From: Sphagnum magellanicum
Lineage: Eukaryota > Streptophyta > Sphagnopsida > Sphagnales > Sphagnaceae
DNA length: 64,000 nucleotides
Reading direction: 5' to 3'
NCBI GenBank assembly: GCA_021904315.1
Contig: CM038915.1
Span: forward strand, 248,001-312,000
Of the stretch, positions 53,131 to 63,099 are shown in pieces. Position 1 is the stretch's first letter. Each line of letters opens with the position of its first letter. The position numbers and the translations under genes are program-made. The notes below the pieces were generated by a model that was given only the letters and a program-made list of their open reading frames with translations, did not search any database and was not told the origin of the DNA.

Positions 53131-54238
53131 CCCCAAGCTAATGGATGTGCATGTGTAGATTTTGAGTGCACCCATCCAATTGATGGGTTGTTTTGAAGTC
53201 TACTCATTTACTTGTTGGGTTTCTTCTCAAAATATGAATGTTGGGGTAACTGATTTAATCATACTTCTATATCATTTTATTTTTTGGGGTTGTCACTTGC
53301 CTTTTTGTATCACAAGGTTTCATATCACTATGAAATGTAAAGAACAATTCATATGACAAATTTTTGAAATGAAATTTGTTTGATAAACATACAAATAATT
53401 AACTTCAATTCCTTTAGATCTTATTAAAATGAAATTTTTAAAAAATTGATTTGAAAGATTATGCAAGAATTGATTAAAATAAAACATGTTCTCTCTCCCT
53501 CTTAGTTTTTGCTCTTCTTGTTGTTGCGCACGAGCAATCACTCATTCCAAGAAAAGAATTACTTACAGAATTACTCAATCCGTGTATGAATTGTTACTGC
53601 TAGGAGGTTGAAGAAGCACTAGACACATACACAAAGCAAGAGAGGATCTTATCTTTCGACATAGTAGTAGACCAATGAATATGGGAGGATTGGCACTGTT
53701 GCTTCTAGTGTGCATGGCCATGGCCTTGCAATATGTGATTATTGCATCGTCAATAATGGAAGTAAGTTTGTTGTTGTGGTTGTCTTTCACAAGCTTCTTG
53801 TTGTTGTTTTGTCCTCTATTTGTTTGTTGTTATTTGTCACAAATTCGTTGTTGTTTGTCGTAAGTTTGTCTATTGTTGTTGTTTGTTGTTATTTTGTGTA
53901 ATTCTAGATTATAAAGTTTTTAGAAGTTGCAATGGCGAGAATGAGAGCTCTAATGAAATTCAATATCTCGTAGAACCCCCTTTTTGTTTCTTGGTTTTTG
54001 AAATTAGTTCTTGGTGATGTTCATAAAAAAGCTTGAAACTATTTTTTTGTGTTTTTTTTGTGTGTGGCTGTTGTTGATGATGGTGGTGAACCTAGTTTTG
54101 AATTTTTTTTTGTCATGAGTACTATCAATTCAGTATGATATGATTTCGTTCATAATACTAATGGGATGTGAAGCTTTGATTATGGGCATAAAGTATTTCA
54201 TCCCAGAGGAACCCTGAACTAAAATCAATCTTTGCATG
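53131..54238. other. Intergenic DNA
   Basis: No gene is supported. A TTG/TTGTTG-rich low-complexity stretch runs from about 53,750 to 53,900. Confidence 0.55.
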
Positions 54239-54632
54239 TGTAGGAAGCTTATATTACTAAACCATTACAACACCCCTCGAAGGCTGAGATCTCAACCTTA
54301 CAATATCAAATCGAATGAACAAATGTTACATCCAACTCGGCCACAAGTTTCCAAATGCATGATTTCATAAAAGACCACATTATGTAAAACCTTCTTTTGA
54401 GAGTGCAATATGTTGCCAAATGTTTGAAAATATTGAAATGGTCATAAGCTAATTAACCTATCGTGACATGTAGTGTCATGACGTACGGTGTCGTAAGGGT
54501 GTAAATCTGTAGTAAATTCTACTAAACAAAAAGATTAAAGTCAATCAAAGGTATAAACCAATCAACCAAAAAGAGATGCACACACACACATATATATACA
54601 ATGCACAAAAGGAGGCTGAGATGAAATTCTCA
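54239..54632 (-). repeat. Candidate 3' LTR (394 bp)
   Basis: On the element strand it starts TGAGAATTTC directly after the polypurine tract and can end at GCTTCCTACA, giving TG...CA termini. The inner boundary is well placed by the tract. The outer boundary is a guess because the 5' LTR is outside the window. Confidence 0.5.
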
Positions 54633-54636
54633 TATA

Positions 54637-54645
54637 TCTCCCCCT
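54637..54645 (-). other. Polypurine tract of the retrotransposon
   Basis: On the element strand AGGGGGAGA lies five bases from the TG that would start the 3' LTR, the expected place for the plus-strand primer. Confidence 0.65.
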
Positions 54646-54699
54646 AGACCTAAGCCGGGAAAAGCATGGCATGGTCTGAATAGGAATCAAGGTGTTGTA

Positions 54700-54965
54700 G
54701 GAGAACATGATGAATAGTACCAATTGTCGACGGAAACTTGAGTGAGCTTCGGTTTGAGGCAAAAGAGATGGTATCCACCATTATAGTTGTCACAAAGCAA
54801 CATTTGATCAACATCATTCGTTTTCTAACATACATGACATGGATAATCAAGTGGAGGAATCCAAGTCGACGTGATGATGGTAGGATCCAAATTCGGCAAG
54901 TGGCAGGGCGCACAATTTTTGGAATGATCCTAAATTGTGCGTTCGTTAGCTTCTTGCAACTCCAA
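54700..54965 (-). pseudogene. Degenerate PHD finger at the C-terminus of the retrotransposon polyprotein
   Basis: In the frame after integrase the order is C-A-P-C (54903-54914), C-H-V-C (54828-54839), a TAG (54825-54827), then LLCDNYNGGYHLFCLKPKLT and W-Y-Y-S-S-C ending at 54705. The spacing C-x2-C, C-x2-[C], H-x2-C, [C]-x2-C is that of a PHD finger (C4HC3). The two bracketed positions read Tyr, each one G-to-A step from Cys. Known PHD fingers read histone H3 tails, so this module may have guided integration or kept the element tied to chromatin, as chromodomains do in chromoviruses. Stops at 54930-54932 and 54825-54827 kill it. Confidence 0.72.
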
Positions 54966-55198
54966 CACACCTAAAAGCTTGATCGCCTTAATCCTCAAGA
55001 TAGTGCAACCGGAAGAAGTGTCTAAAGTATCATTTGGTTACCGCTAGAAATATACAAAATCACTAACATCAAATTGTCTCACCTTAGGTTTGTAATTGCC
55101 ACTTCATGTGTGTGCATATCGTAAGGTATCTCGATGTTGTGTTATGGACAGGTTTTCCATGGCCATGGGCATAACCCTCTTGAATAAAGTAGCCCTTT

Positions 55199-56295
55199 CT
55201 ACAATGACCCTAGCCCAAGTGGTTGGGGAGTCCAAGTCCACAACTTGGTCCATTTGAGCAACAATGGAAGAAGGTGGAATGGGATGTCTCCTGAAAAGTA
55301 AAAAGGAGAGAAATGAAATAAAGAGGCGTGTTTGGACATCCTATAACCCATGGCGATGTATGGGAGGGCCAGGTCCCAATCCTCTTTGTTTTTAGTGAGG
55401 CAAATCTTTCGAAATCCTTTCTTGCACGTTTGAACCATCCTTTCTGCAAGGCCATCAACTTGGGGATGATCTCTTGAAATCCGATGATGGTCAATGAGAG
55501 CATGGTCAAGTAGGTCTTAGAATTTTCCCCTGAATTCTAATCCTTGATCAATAAGGCACTTAGCACAAGCCCCAAACCTACTTAGAACCTGTTGTAAGAA
55601 AACCTGGCTGGTGTTGTGTGATGACTTGTCCAGTAGCGCAACAAGCTCAACCCACTTTAAAAAATGCTCAATCATAATCATGATGTAAACATTACCCCTG
55701 GAGGTTTGTGGTAACTCTCCAGCTAAATCACATGACTAACGATAGAATATGCCCTAAATAAGGAGTGGAAAAAACGTGAGCTATCGAGAGGAGAAAGCGT
55801 GAGCTATCGAGAGGAAAAAGAAGTTCTCACTCTATCACATTGTTCACACCTAGCAATGACTTCTTAGACTTGAACATACATACCTCTCCAATGGTAATGA
55901 AGAGCGAGAAGGCTATAAGTACGCTTAACTCCAAAGTGTCCAAGCTCCGAGTGTACCTTTTGAATAAGACCAAGTCGTTCATGTGGTGGTGGAACCACTT
56001 TGTCACCTTGTGGTAAGCATCGAACGAGGTGATTGTCCCTCCATGAGTAGCATTTGGACCGTTGTTGTATGTGATCCCGCAGATTTGATGTAACTTGGGG
56101 AAGGTATTCCCCATGTTGAAGAAACCTCAAAGTGTCCAAGTCCTCCCATATATCCATAATGGGATGCTCAACCAGGTTACATTGCAGTAGTGCAAGATAA
56201 CTAAATGCCTTAGATACATGTATTGCTAGAATTTGGTCAAAATCTTGCCTGGCTTCTGAAAAATCTTCAGAGGTGGTGAAGGGTTTCCATGACAT
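55199..56295 (-). pseudogene. int: Retrotransposon integrase (broken)
   Basis: The N-terminal zinc-binding domain is seen as H-x-E-L-G-H-F-G-V-K-R-T-Y followed by C-E-Q-C just after the ORF end. The catalytic core keeps the first Asp in CDLAGEL, the second in LIDQGLEFRG and the Glu in DHPQVDGLAERM, the D,D-35-E set. Stops lie at 55736-55738 and 55517-55519, with further frame changes around 55,300 and 55,800. The upstream ORF starting MSWKPFTTSEDF (56295) links RNase H to integrase. Confidence 0.85.
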
Positions 56296-56392
56296 GGTAT
56301 TCGCATTTTGATGTGTAATACCAGGTCAGTGAATAACCTTGAATTCATACTCTTGAAGTATAAGCGTCCAACGAGCTAATTTACAAGTAAGC

Positions 56393-56747
56393 TTATCGTT
56401 GGTCATCAACCACTTGATAGCTGGTGGTTGGTATACAAAGCGAAATTTGTGCCATAAAGATAAGGCCTGAAATGTATGACGGCCCATACAACAGCAAGGC
56501 ACTCCCCCTTGTATGAAAAGTAGTTGCTCTTAGCCTTGTTGTTGCTTCGAGATGCACAGGCGATAACGTATTCTTTGCCTTCTTCATCAAGTTGGCCAAG
56601 AATAGCTCCAATACCAAGAGCACTCCAGTTAGTGTGTAGAATGAAGACCTTGTTGAAATCAAGTCTTTTCATAATGGGGAACTTTGAAAGTTTTTCCTTG
56701 AGTGTTGAAAGCTTCCTGAACTTCATCACTCCATGTCCGAGCAACAT
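56393..56747 (-). pseudogene. Retrotransposon RNase H (catalytic Asp lost)
   Basis: The open frame carries FILHTNWSALGIGAILGQLD, YVIACASRSNNKAKSNY, the GECLAVVWAV helix and ALYTNHQ. In the family the first and last motifs are HTD and YTD; here both read Asn (codons 56628-56630 and 56427-56429), each a G-to-A change. The enzyme would be inactive even without the stops elsewhere. Confidence 0.85.
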
Positions 56748-57764
56748 CCTTCTTTAACAATGCATAAAGAGGATGAGCAATAGTACTAACGTCTTGGACA
56801 TAAATTTTGTAATAATTACACAATCCAATGAAGCTTCTCAACGTGTGAACATTAGTAGGATTGGGCATCTCCAAAATGGCTATTACTTTGGCCCAATGAG
56901 CCATAATACCATTTGGCAAAATTCTATGTCCAAAGTAGATTATTGAGGTAACAACAAACTCACACTTTTTAAGATCGATCTTCATATTAACTTCATGGAG
57001 CCTCTTGAATAACTCCTCAAGATGAGCCAAATGTTGTAGGAGTCCCTTGCTATGCACTAGGACGTCATCTATGTAGCACTTTAAGAAATATGCCCCTTCG
57101 AGAACCTAGTCCATGATTCACTGAAAGAAGACAGGTGCATTCTTCAATCCAAAAGGCATCATAAGCCATTCCCATAACTTGTTGTTTCCATGGAATGTTG
57201 TTTTTTTGCGATCCTTCGCAGCGAACACAATCTAGTTGAAACCTTGCCTCAAATCCACAATTGTGAAGATGTTTGAATCTCCAATGCTATCAAACAATTC
57301 TTCAAGGATGGGCATGGGGTACCTATCCTGAGGTGTAACTAGGTTCAAAGGCTTATAATCCCCGCACATCCTTTTTCAATCCATAATCCAGCTGAATCTT
57401 TCTTTGTTGGCATTACTGTAGCGGCTACGAAATCAGAATTTGATGGTTGAATGAGACCAGCTTCATGGAGCTCTTTGCATCTTTCATCTACTAGTTCCCA
57501 TTCATGCTTGCTCAACCTATGCCTCTTTCCATAGATAGGTGTTTCATCTATAAGGTCTATAGAGAACTGCATGGTCTTACACCTACCTAAGTCTTTCATT
57601 GAGAATGTAAACACATTCTCATACTTAATTAGCAAGTTTGTGACCTCGTTTCTCTCCTTCTTGGTGAGTTGGTTCCCCATAATGAAAGGGTAGTTGGAAA
57701 CACATGGAATGGAGTTGGAAAATGTGTTTGAAGAACCTGGTGTATTGGGTTCTCCACCATCCAA
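56690..57764 (-). pseudogene. rt: Retrotransposon reverse transcriptase (broken)
   Basis: The RT is read as KKERNEVTNLLIKYENVF, then PIYGKRHRLSKHEWELVDERC, MPFGLKNAP and the catalytic YIDDVLVHS box, with the connection region LRSFIGLCNYYKIYVQDVS. It is of Ty3/gypsy type. Nonsense codons lie at 57765-57767 (just upstream), 57232-57234, 57118-57120 and 57106-57108, and a frameshift near 57,370 separates the N-terminal part from the palm. The catalytic YIDD is kept. Confidence 0.9.
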
Positions 57765-57841
57765 CTACGCAGATTCATAGAAGGTTGTAATTGTTTCTCT
57801 AGAAGTTGATGTACCTCTAGGTGTATTAGACACAACTTGAA

Positions 57842-59119
57842 TCAAATTACATGGAACCTCCTCCCCCCAACACTAAAAGTGAAATGTATAGTGTTGAAGA
57901 TAGGCAAGTGTACTTGGTCAGGGTGCCATGTGGTCGCATCGCCAGAACTACAAGCTGATTGAATTAGTGTTGGTGTTGTGTACATTTGAAAGAGTACACA
58001 AGTTATCAACAACCATGTAAGGGAGTTCAAGTCCATGCCTCTCCCCAATAGAACGTTACGCTCCAATTTAGTCACCTCATTGTGACTAGTAGTGCCAGTT
58101 TGGAACCCCATAGCCTTTTTTCTTTCTTTTGGGCTTGGTTCATCCCAAGTGGCTGAAGCATGATGATACATTAGGCCTGGCCCATCTCCCTGAAAGGCGT
58201 GTGCTCCTGGGAAAGAAACAAAGGTGGGCCAAGCACCTATTGGTTTTCCTATTATGTTCATAGGAAACCAAGGAGGTTTCTCTTGCCTTGTAACTGGTTG
58301 GCAAGAACTTTGATCATCCAATATGTGAGATACCTGCAGGTTGAGGTTTTTGATAATGTATTTCAGAGTTAACTGCAGAACTGAGAGTGGTGCCAAGTTA
58401 GTCTACCAATTGCGTAGCCGATGCGCATAGGAACCACATTGTGCCGCATCAAGTAGGAGCGACTCTCCAAGGTAACGTTTGACCAATGTGTAGTGCTCCT
58501 GGACTTTTTCCCTTTGATCAAACTGAGAAGGGGTGTTTTCAATTACATAACTAAGTGTAGGAGAAATGAATTGAGCCCAAGTGATCAATCGTATCATGTT
58601 CGTGAAAAGATTAGATCTTGTGTCACTCAAGCCTTCTCCAAATCCAGTCGCTGAAAATCCTTGACACTCCCAACCTGAAATGATGAAGTCGATGGGGCCA
58701 AGTAATTCCATATGCTTCTTCTGAATTAGTCGTATGTCAAAGGGCAAAAATGTGAAACTAGCCTTCCATGCGGTGGTTGCAAACTATTGTGGAAATGTTG
58801 TTGTGAACTCCCTCATTCTTGATGTTGCCACTTGCCTTGTAATAGGATTAATGTTTACGTAGAAATACCTTCGAACCACCATCCTTGACTGTAGTAGGGC
58901 TTCGAGACTTGTACCAATGCCACCAAAGAGCTCTAGTAATGTAATCCCTTCCTTAGGTGGTGTCCATGTGATTAGTTGACAAAGTAATGGCTTAATCAGT
59001 TTGCCATGGCTCTCCATGTTTTCAAAACTAGACAAAGTTTTGACCAAAGGCTTGTGGGCTACTTTGAACCTCTGTAAAACCACTAGTCCATGTTGAATGT
59101 CAATAGGAACCACCCTCAA
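57842..59119 (-). pseudogene. C5-cytosine DNA methyltransferase domain within the retrotransposon
   Basis: One frame with two stops (58784-58786 and 58403-58405) holds the ordered C5-methyltransferase motifs. Motif I is LLELFGGIGTSLEALLQS, binding S-adenosylmethionine (about 58,885-58,938). Motif IV is GWECQGFS with the catalytic Cys at 58664-58666; Glu replaces the usual Pro of PCQ. Motif VI is VIENTPSQ (Glu kept). Motif VIII is AHRLRNW. A C-terminal half follows, with an LGRGMDLNSLTWLL motif X-like helix. It lies between protease and reverse transcriptase, in the polyprotein frame, so it was a built-in domain. The enzyme would methylate cytosine C5 in DNA. A G-run frameshift near 57,870 parts it from the RT. 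Dead here, but the motif set is complete. Confidence 0.9.
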
Positions 59120-60540
59120 GCTTTCAGTAGCTTGAGCATAAGCTATCTTCTCCTCATCTCACTTTATCCATTCGTGGCTAGTTTGTTGGATGTAGGAAAT
59201 GGTGTGTGCTTCCTTGAGCATACAATGGTGAACCATAGGACTATGGTTCCCATGTAAACCAAGGGGTATGTATCCCATGTGGTGGCCATCAGTCTCCCAA
59301 TCCACTCGATAGTATGGATGTTCGAACCAATTGTCAATTGTGAAACCTGGTGGAAATAGGGCCTCTTGCCCAATGAACATATCATAATTGGTGGCATTGG
59401 TGACTAAACATTTGACCTATAAGCAAAGCCCCTGATCTTTACCTTCATTGAAATTAAGTGCAATCAAATCCGAGCTTTCCCCAAGTACCTCTTCCATGCT
59501 CCCACTAACGGTGCGAATCTGCCACATAGATTTCTGTAATTTGGAGTCAAGCATGCCCATCTTCTTGGCGAATTGAACTCCAAAAATCACTGGTTGGGCA
59601 CCTGTGTCAAGAAATACCACTCTGGGTGTATGTCCTCCCACTTGGATTGTTGACCCAATATTGTTGACAATGGCAACTCCGGTGGCGATGGAAGTTCTCT
59701 CACTAGGCACCACCTTCGGAAATGAATGAGAAACTTTGTGGAGAGAATGGTTATCGACAACACCTTTGCTGAATAACAAATCCACAAGTGAGGTGTTCTG
59801 AATTCCCTTCTGATATGTGAATGTAGAATCAGAGGTAGGAAAGCCCACTAGTTTAGCCATGCTAAAACTAGTGACCAGATTACGAACGCCATTTGCAACA
59901 CGTGAGCCAATCGAATGTCTCTCCAAGGTGTTAGATGGGACCTTTGTAGCATGTGGATCAGGGATTGGTAAAGGACCTAATGTAGTGTTCATGATATCCT
60001 CTAGGACTGCAATTATGTCCCCGGTGTTTAGTTTTAAATCTTGAAAATTAAACAATGGTGTACTCACAAGCTTTTGCACCATTTCATGCATTTGAAGTTG
60101 GCATTCCATAAGTTGATTAGTGGAAAATTGTGTGTTTTCCTGATGTACATGTATTCTTGGGACACAGGGATTTGATGCCCTAATAGCTTGTGGTGTAGTA
60201 GTTTGCTCCCCCCTCGCCAACAAAGTGCGTTCTTCTTTCATGTTAAGAAGACGAAAAGATTGTGGCATGATTGTTCAAGCTCTTCTAACCCTAGTAATAG
60301 GACTTAAACCAGATGCAAGTCCATTAATCTGAATTACCCGCCTAGTGGTAGAACTCTGGGTGCCACACTGGCCTCTTGTGCCGCGACATAGGAAAGGCAA
60401 AAAGAAGTAGCAAATTCTGGTGTGAGACTAGAATTGTGTGGAGTGGAAAGAACATACTCCCCAACCATGGCATTGTGTGGGAAGTATGGATCTGTGTAAT
60501 TGGATTCTTCGCGGACTGCGCTGTATAATACCATATAATA
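59119..60540 (-). pseudogene. pr: Retrotransposon protease and linker region
   Basis: The 283-codon frame 60268-59417 contains VVFLDTGAQPVIFGVQFAKKMG, the D-T-G active site of a retropepsin, with a long Pro/Ser/Thr-rich stretch before it. A further open stretch of 66 codons (60334-60534) belongs to the same element upstream of it. Downstream, 59380-59159 (MFIGQEALFPPGFTIDNW) links to the methyltransferase; single stops separate these pieces. No other enzyme is recognised in the linker. Confidence 0.8.
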
Positions 60541-60552
60541 CCGTATAATGTA

Positions 60553-62804
60553 TTATACAACACTCAGAGGTCCACCGTCCACCTCATTCGTAGATGTTAC
60601 CCTCGACGCCTCGTCCATCACCTCCTCGGCCTCGAAGATATCCTCGTCATGCATGCCGTCTACGCCCTCGGATATGTTAACATGATCAAATTCATCAACG
60701 CTACCACCAACAGCATCCTCATCCTCGTCAACAGGGTCCATTTCATGTTCAGATTCATATCCGCTATCAGGGCAGAGCTGGTGCAGCCACTTGCAGAACT
60801 TTATATCCCTTGTTGAAGCGATTTGACAATTGAGCTGTTCCGAATTGAATAGAATGGCGGTCCCGGTCTCAATCTTGTGCTTGCCCAACCAAGCTCGTGA
60901 GCGACTATGAACGCGTTTGGCCGCCTTGTGATTGCGCTCACCCCCACTTGCCCCTATCGGATTCTTGTGCAATGTAGATAGGCGACCGTTAATGGCGCCG
61001 TAATAATGATCGTCAGATAAGGTCCACAATTCAGACGGCTTGAAGGTGATGTCACTAAAATCATCATCTTTGTCCATCGGGCGCACAATAAACGTGGCGA
61101 ACTCGCTAAAGAGTTTTCGCCGGAGCTCGTCGTTGCCATTCGCAAGACGGCTGATTGCGGCCTTCGACTGCTGGTGATTGAAGACTTCCCCAATTGCAAG
61201 AACTCTTGGCTGAACTTCGCCGCGATCCTAGTGCGCATGGGGGTGAATAATGGATCAGTAGCAAATGCCAAAGCATGGGCCTCCGTGTAAATTGTTGAGA
61301 AGCGGTGGTGAACCATCGTCACAATGTGTTCAATATCATTTACAGTCAAATCCAATGCGTCCTTGACAGCGGAATTCAGCGTCTTAATGTGGAACTTGAT
61401 CGCCATGAAACAGGCATACACAGTAGAAAATGTCGCTTCGTCTCCTTCCAAATATGTTAAACATGAGCAGATCGTCTTAAAGAGTGCTTCCATCGCAGAC
61501 ACGCCCTTCCAATAAGACTGATCTATAACCAAAGCTTTCAGTTCGTCGGATATATCAATGTCATAATCGGCGTTAAGAATTTCGCTTGGCAACGATGCAC
61601 ATGCCGATTTGACAGTGCTGGCACGCTGAACGGTGTAGTAGACAGTACCCCATTGGGTCTTCGTAAAGAGAATGAGCACGTACGTCTTCCGATATTTCTC
61701 AATGCAGAGCTTGTCGAACAACTTTAACAAAAGATGGGACGACTTGAACGTCTTGACCATAAACATGATCTGTTTTAAAACCCGATTCACTCCTGGAAAG
61801 TGTTTGCACAAATCCATGCAAAGGTTGTGGATCGCATGGGGTGCATAGCCGTACGTAAACATGAACTCGTTCGACTTAAGACATTCCTTGCGCAGCTTAA
61901 CCATGACGCCTGGTGAATCGCTGCAGAAGCAGAACATCAGTGGATTAACGAAATGTTCATTCTTGGTGCAGGGCAACCCTTCTTCACCCTGCTGTTCTAC
62001 AACTTCAACATCGCTGTCTAGATCTGCAATCCTTTCGATGTTCCTTGATAAGACGAAACTAGGAGCCGACTTACAAATATTTCCCAAAAGGCGCAGCTTG
62101 TAGTCCAAAACCTTCTCCAATAGATTCACTGCACTATCTCTATGCAGTTCCATTGTAAAATGTTCCAAGAACATTGCAATTGGTGAACAAGCCATCAAGT
62201 TGATCACTTGCTTGCCATGCACATTCGTGGTGCCATCCAAGGTAAGGCAGATCAGCGACATCTTGCTCAGTGCGAGAAGAACATCGTTCATTACATATAA
62301 GTATTCATCTCGCATCAATTGACCACCAATAGCTTCTGTAGAAGGAAGTTGAAAGCAGCCACGAAGCGACTTAAAGAACAGCTTCCATGTCGGATGCTCA
62401 AATGCAGCAAATGGCATAGCCGTGTGGTGAACAACACGTGCAAATAGTGTATCGAGCTTCTGCTGTTCGTCCTTCTTCAAGAAATCAAAATGCTTCCGAC
62501 CGCCAGAGAAGAAATCATCCTCGGAATCATTCGGGGACATTGACTTGCTCTGGTTGCTGCTGGCGGGGGCCGATGAACTAACGGTTAATGGTACCATCTT
62601 CTTTCGAGATGGATGGAACCTAGCTTCTAACTGGCCTATTGACCGCGGCCGCTTCTTACAGCCAGCATAGTGATCGCGCATGCGACCCACTGCCGCAATC
62701 ACCGGTTCGTTGCAAGAGGAACACTTGCAGTACATTGACCTGGCATCACCCTGCCTGTAACAAGCTCTGAACTTCTCCCAAATAGCATCTTTTGGCTTCC
62801 CCAT
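60553..62804 (-). pseudogene. hAT-like transposase with BED zinc finger and DUF659 (one frameshift)
   Basis: Start chosen at MGKPKDAIWEKF (62802-62804); an upstream ATG at 62849 lacks support. A BED-type finger follows: CSSC ... HYAGC (about residues 30-55). The central DUF659-like part holds WKLFFKSLRGCFQLPS and MSLICLTLDGTTNVHGKQVI with the first catalytic-type Asp. The C-terminal part IGASGGERNHKAAKRVHSRSRAWLG with KIETGTAILFNSEQL resembles the hAT dimerisation end. One single-base frameshift near 61,200 separates the N-terminal 535 residues from the C-terminal 215 (which begin GEVFNHQQSKAA). Otherwise open for about 750 codons. The acidic tail (residues after SEHEMDPVDEDED) is unusual. 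Confidence 0.8.
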
Positions 62805-62898
62805 TTCGAATAGACAATGACAAATCTGAAATCTCACACTTTGTAGCAAGCCAGCAACCCTCTGATTCTCTGAAGTCTGAAGTCCACGGACTCCACGT

Positions 62899-63003
62899 CG
62901 GACTCATTTGGACTCCGTAACGGTTTGTTACTAACGGACTCATTTGGACTCTGTAACGGTCCGTTACTAATGAACTCATTCGGACTGTATAATACTCATT
63001 CGG
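62899..63003. repeat. 36-bp subterminal tandem repeat of the hAT-like element
   Basis: CGGACTCATTTGGACTC.GTAACGG..... occurs at 62899-62934 and 62935-62970, with a shortened third copy to 63003. The second copy contains GTAACGGTCCGTTAC, a 15-bp palindrome. Subterminal repeats in hAT elements are transposase-binding sites; that role is inferred. Confidence 0.8.
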
Positions 63004-63099
63004 TTTGAGAGAGCTATATAATACAACGGTATAATACCACGGGTATAATACTGCAATTATACATACAAACCCATAGTGGGAAGCCATAGAACGACCTAG

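Larger units (their letters stand above)
60520..63049 (-). mobile_element. Nested hAT-like DNA transposon (BED/DUF659)
   Basis: About 2.53 kb lying between gag and protease of the retrotransposon. Both ends carry TATAATACC-type units in opposite orientation: 60522-60557 at the left and 63015-63049 at the right. ACTGC is present just outside each end (60515-60519 and 63050-63054), a possible 5-bp target duplication; hAT elements usually make 8 bp, so the exact ends are uncertain. A 36-bp subterminal repeat occurs at 62899-63003. The element is richer in CpG than the surrounding retrotransposon and far less damaged, so it inserted later. Confidence 0.75.

Noticed and set aside
60553-63087. Reading the BED/DUF659 protein as a further domain of the retrotransposon polyprotein
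   Set aside because: It has its own start, subterminal repeats and inverted ends, and much less decay than the flanking gag and protease. It is a separate nested element.
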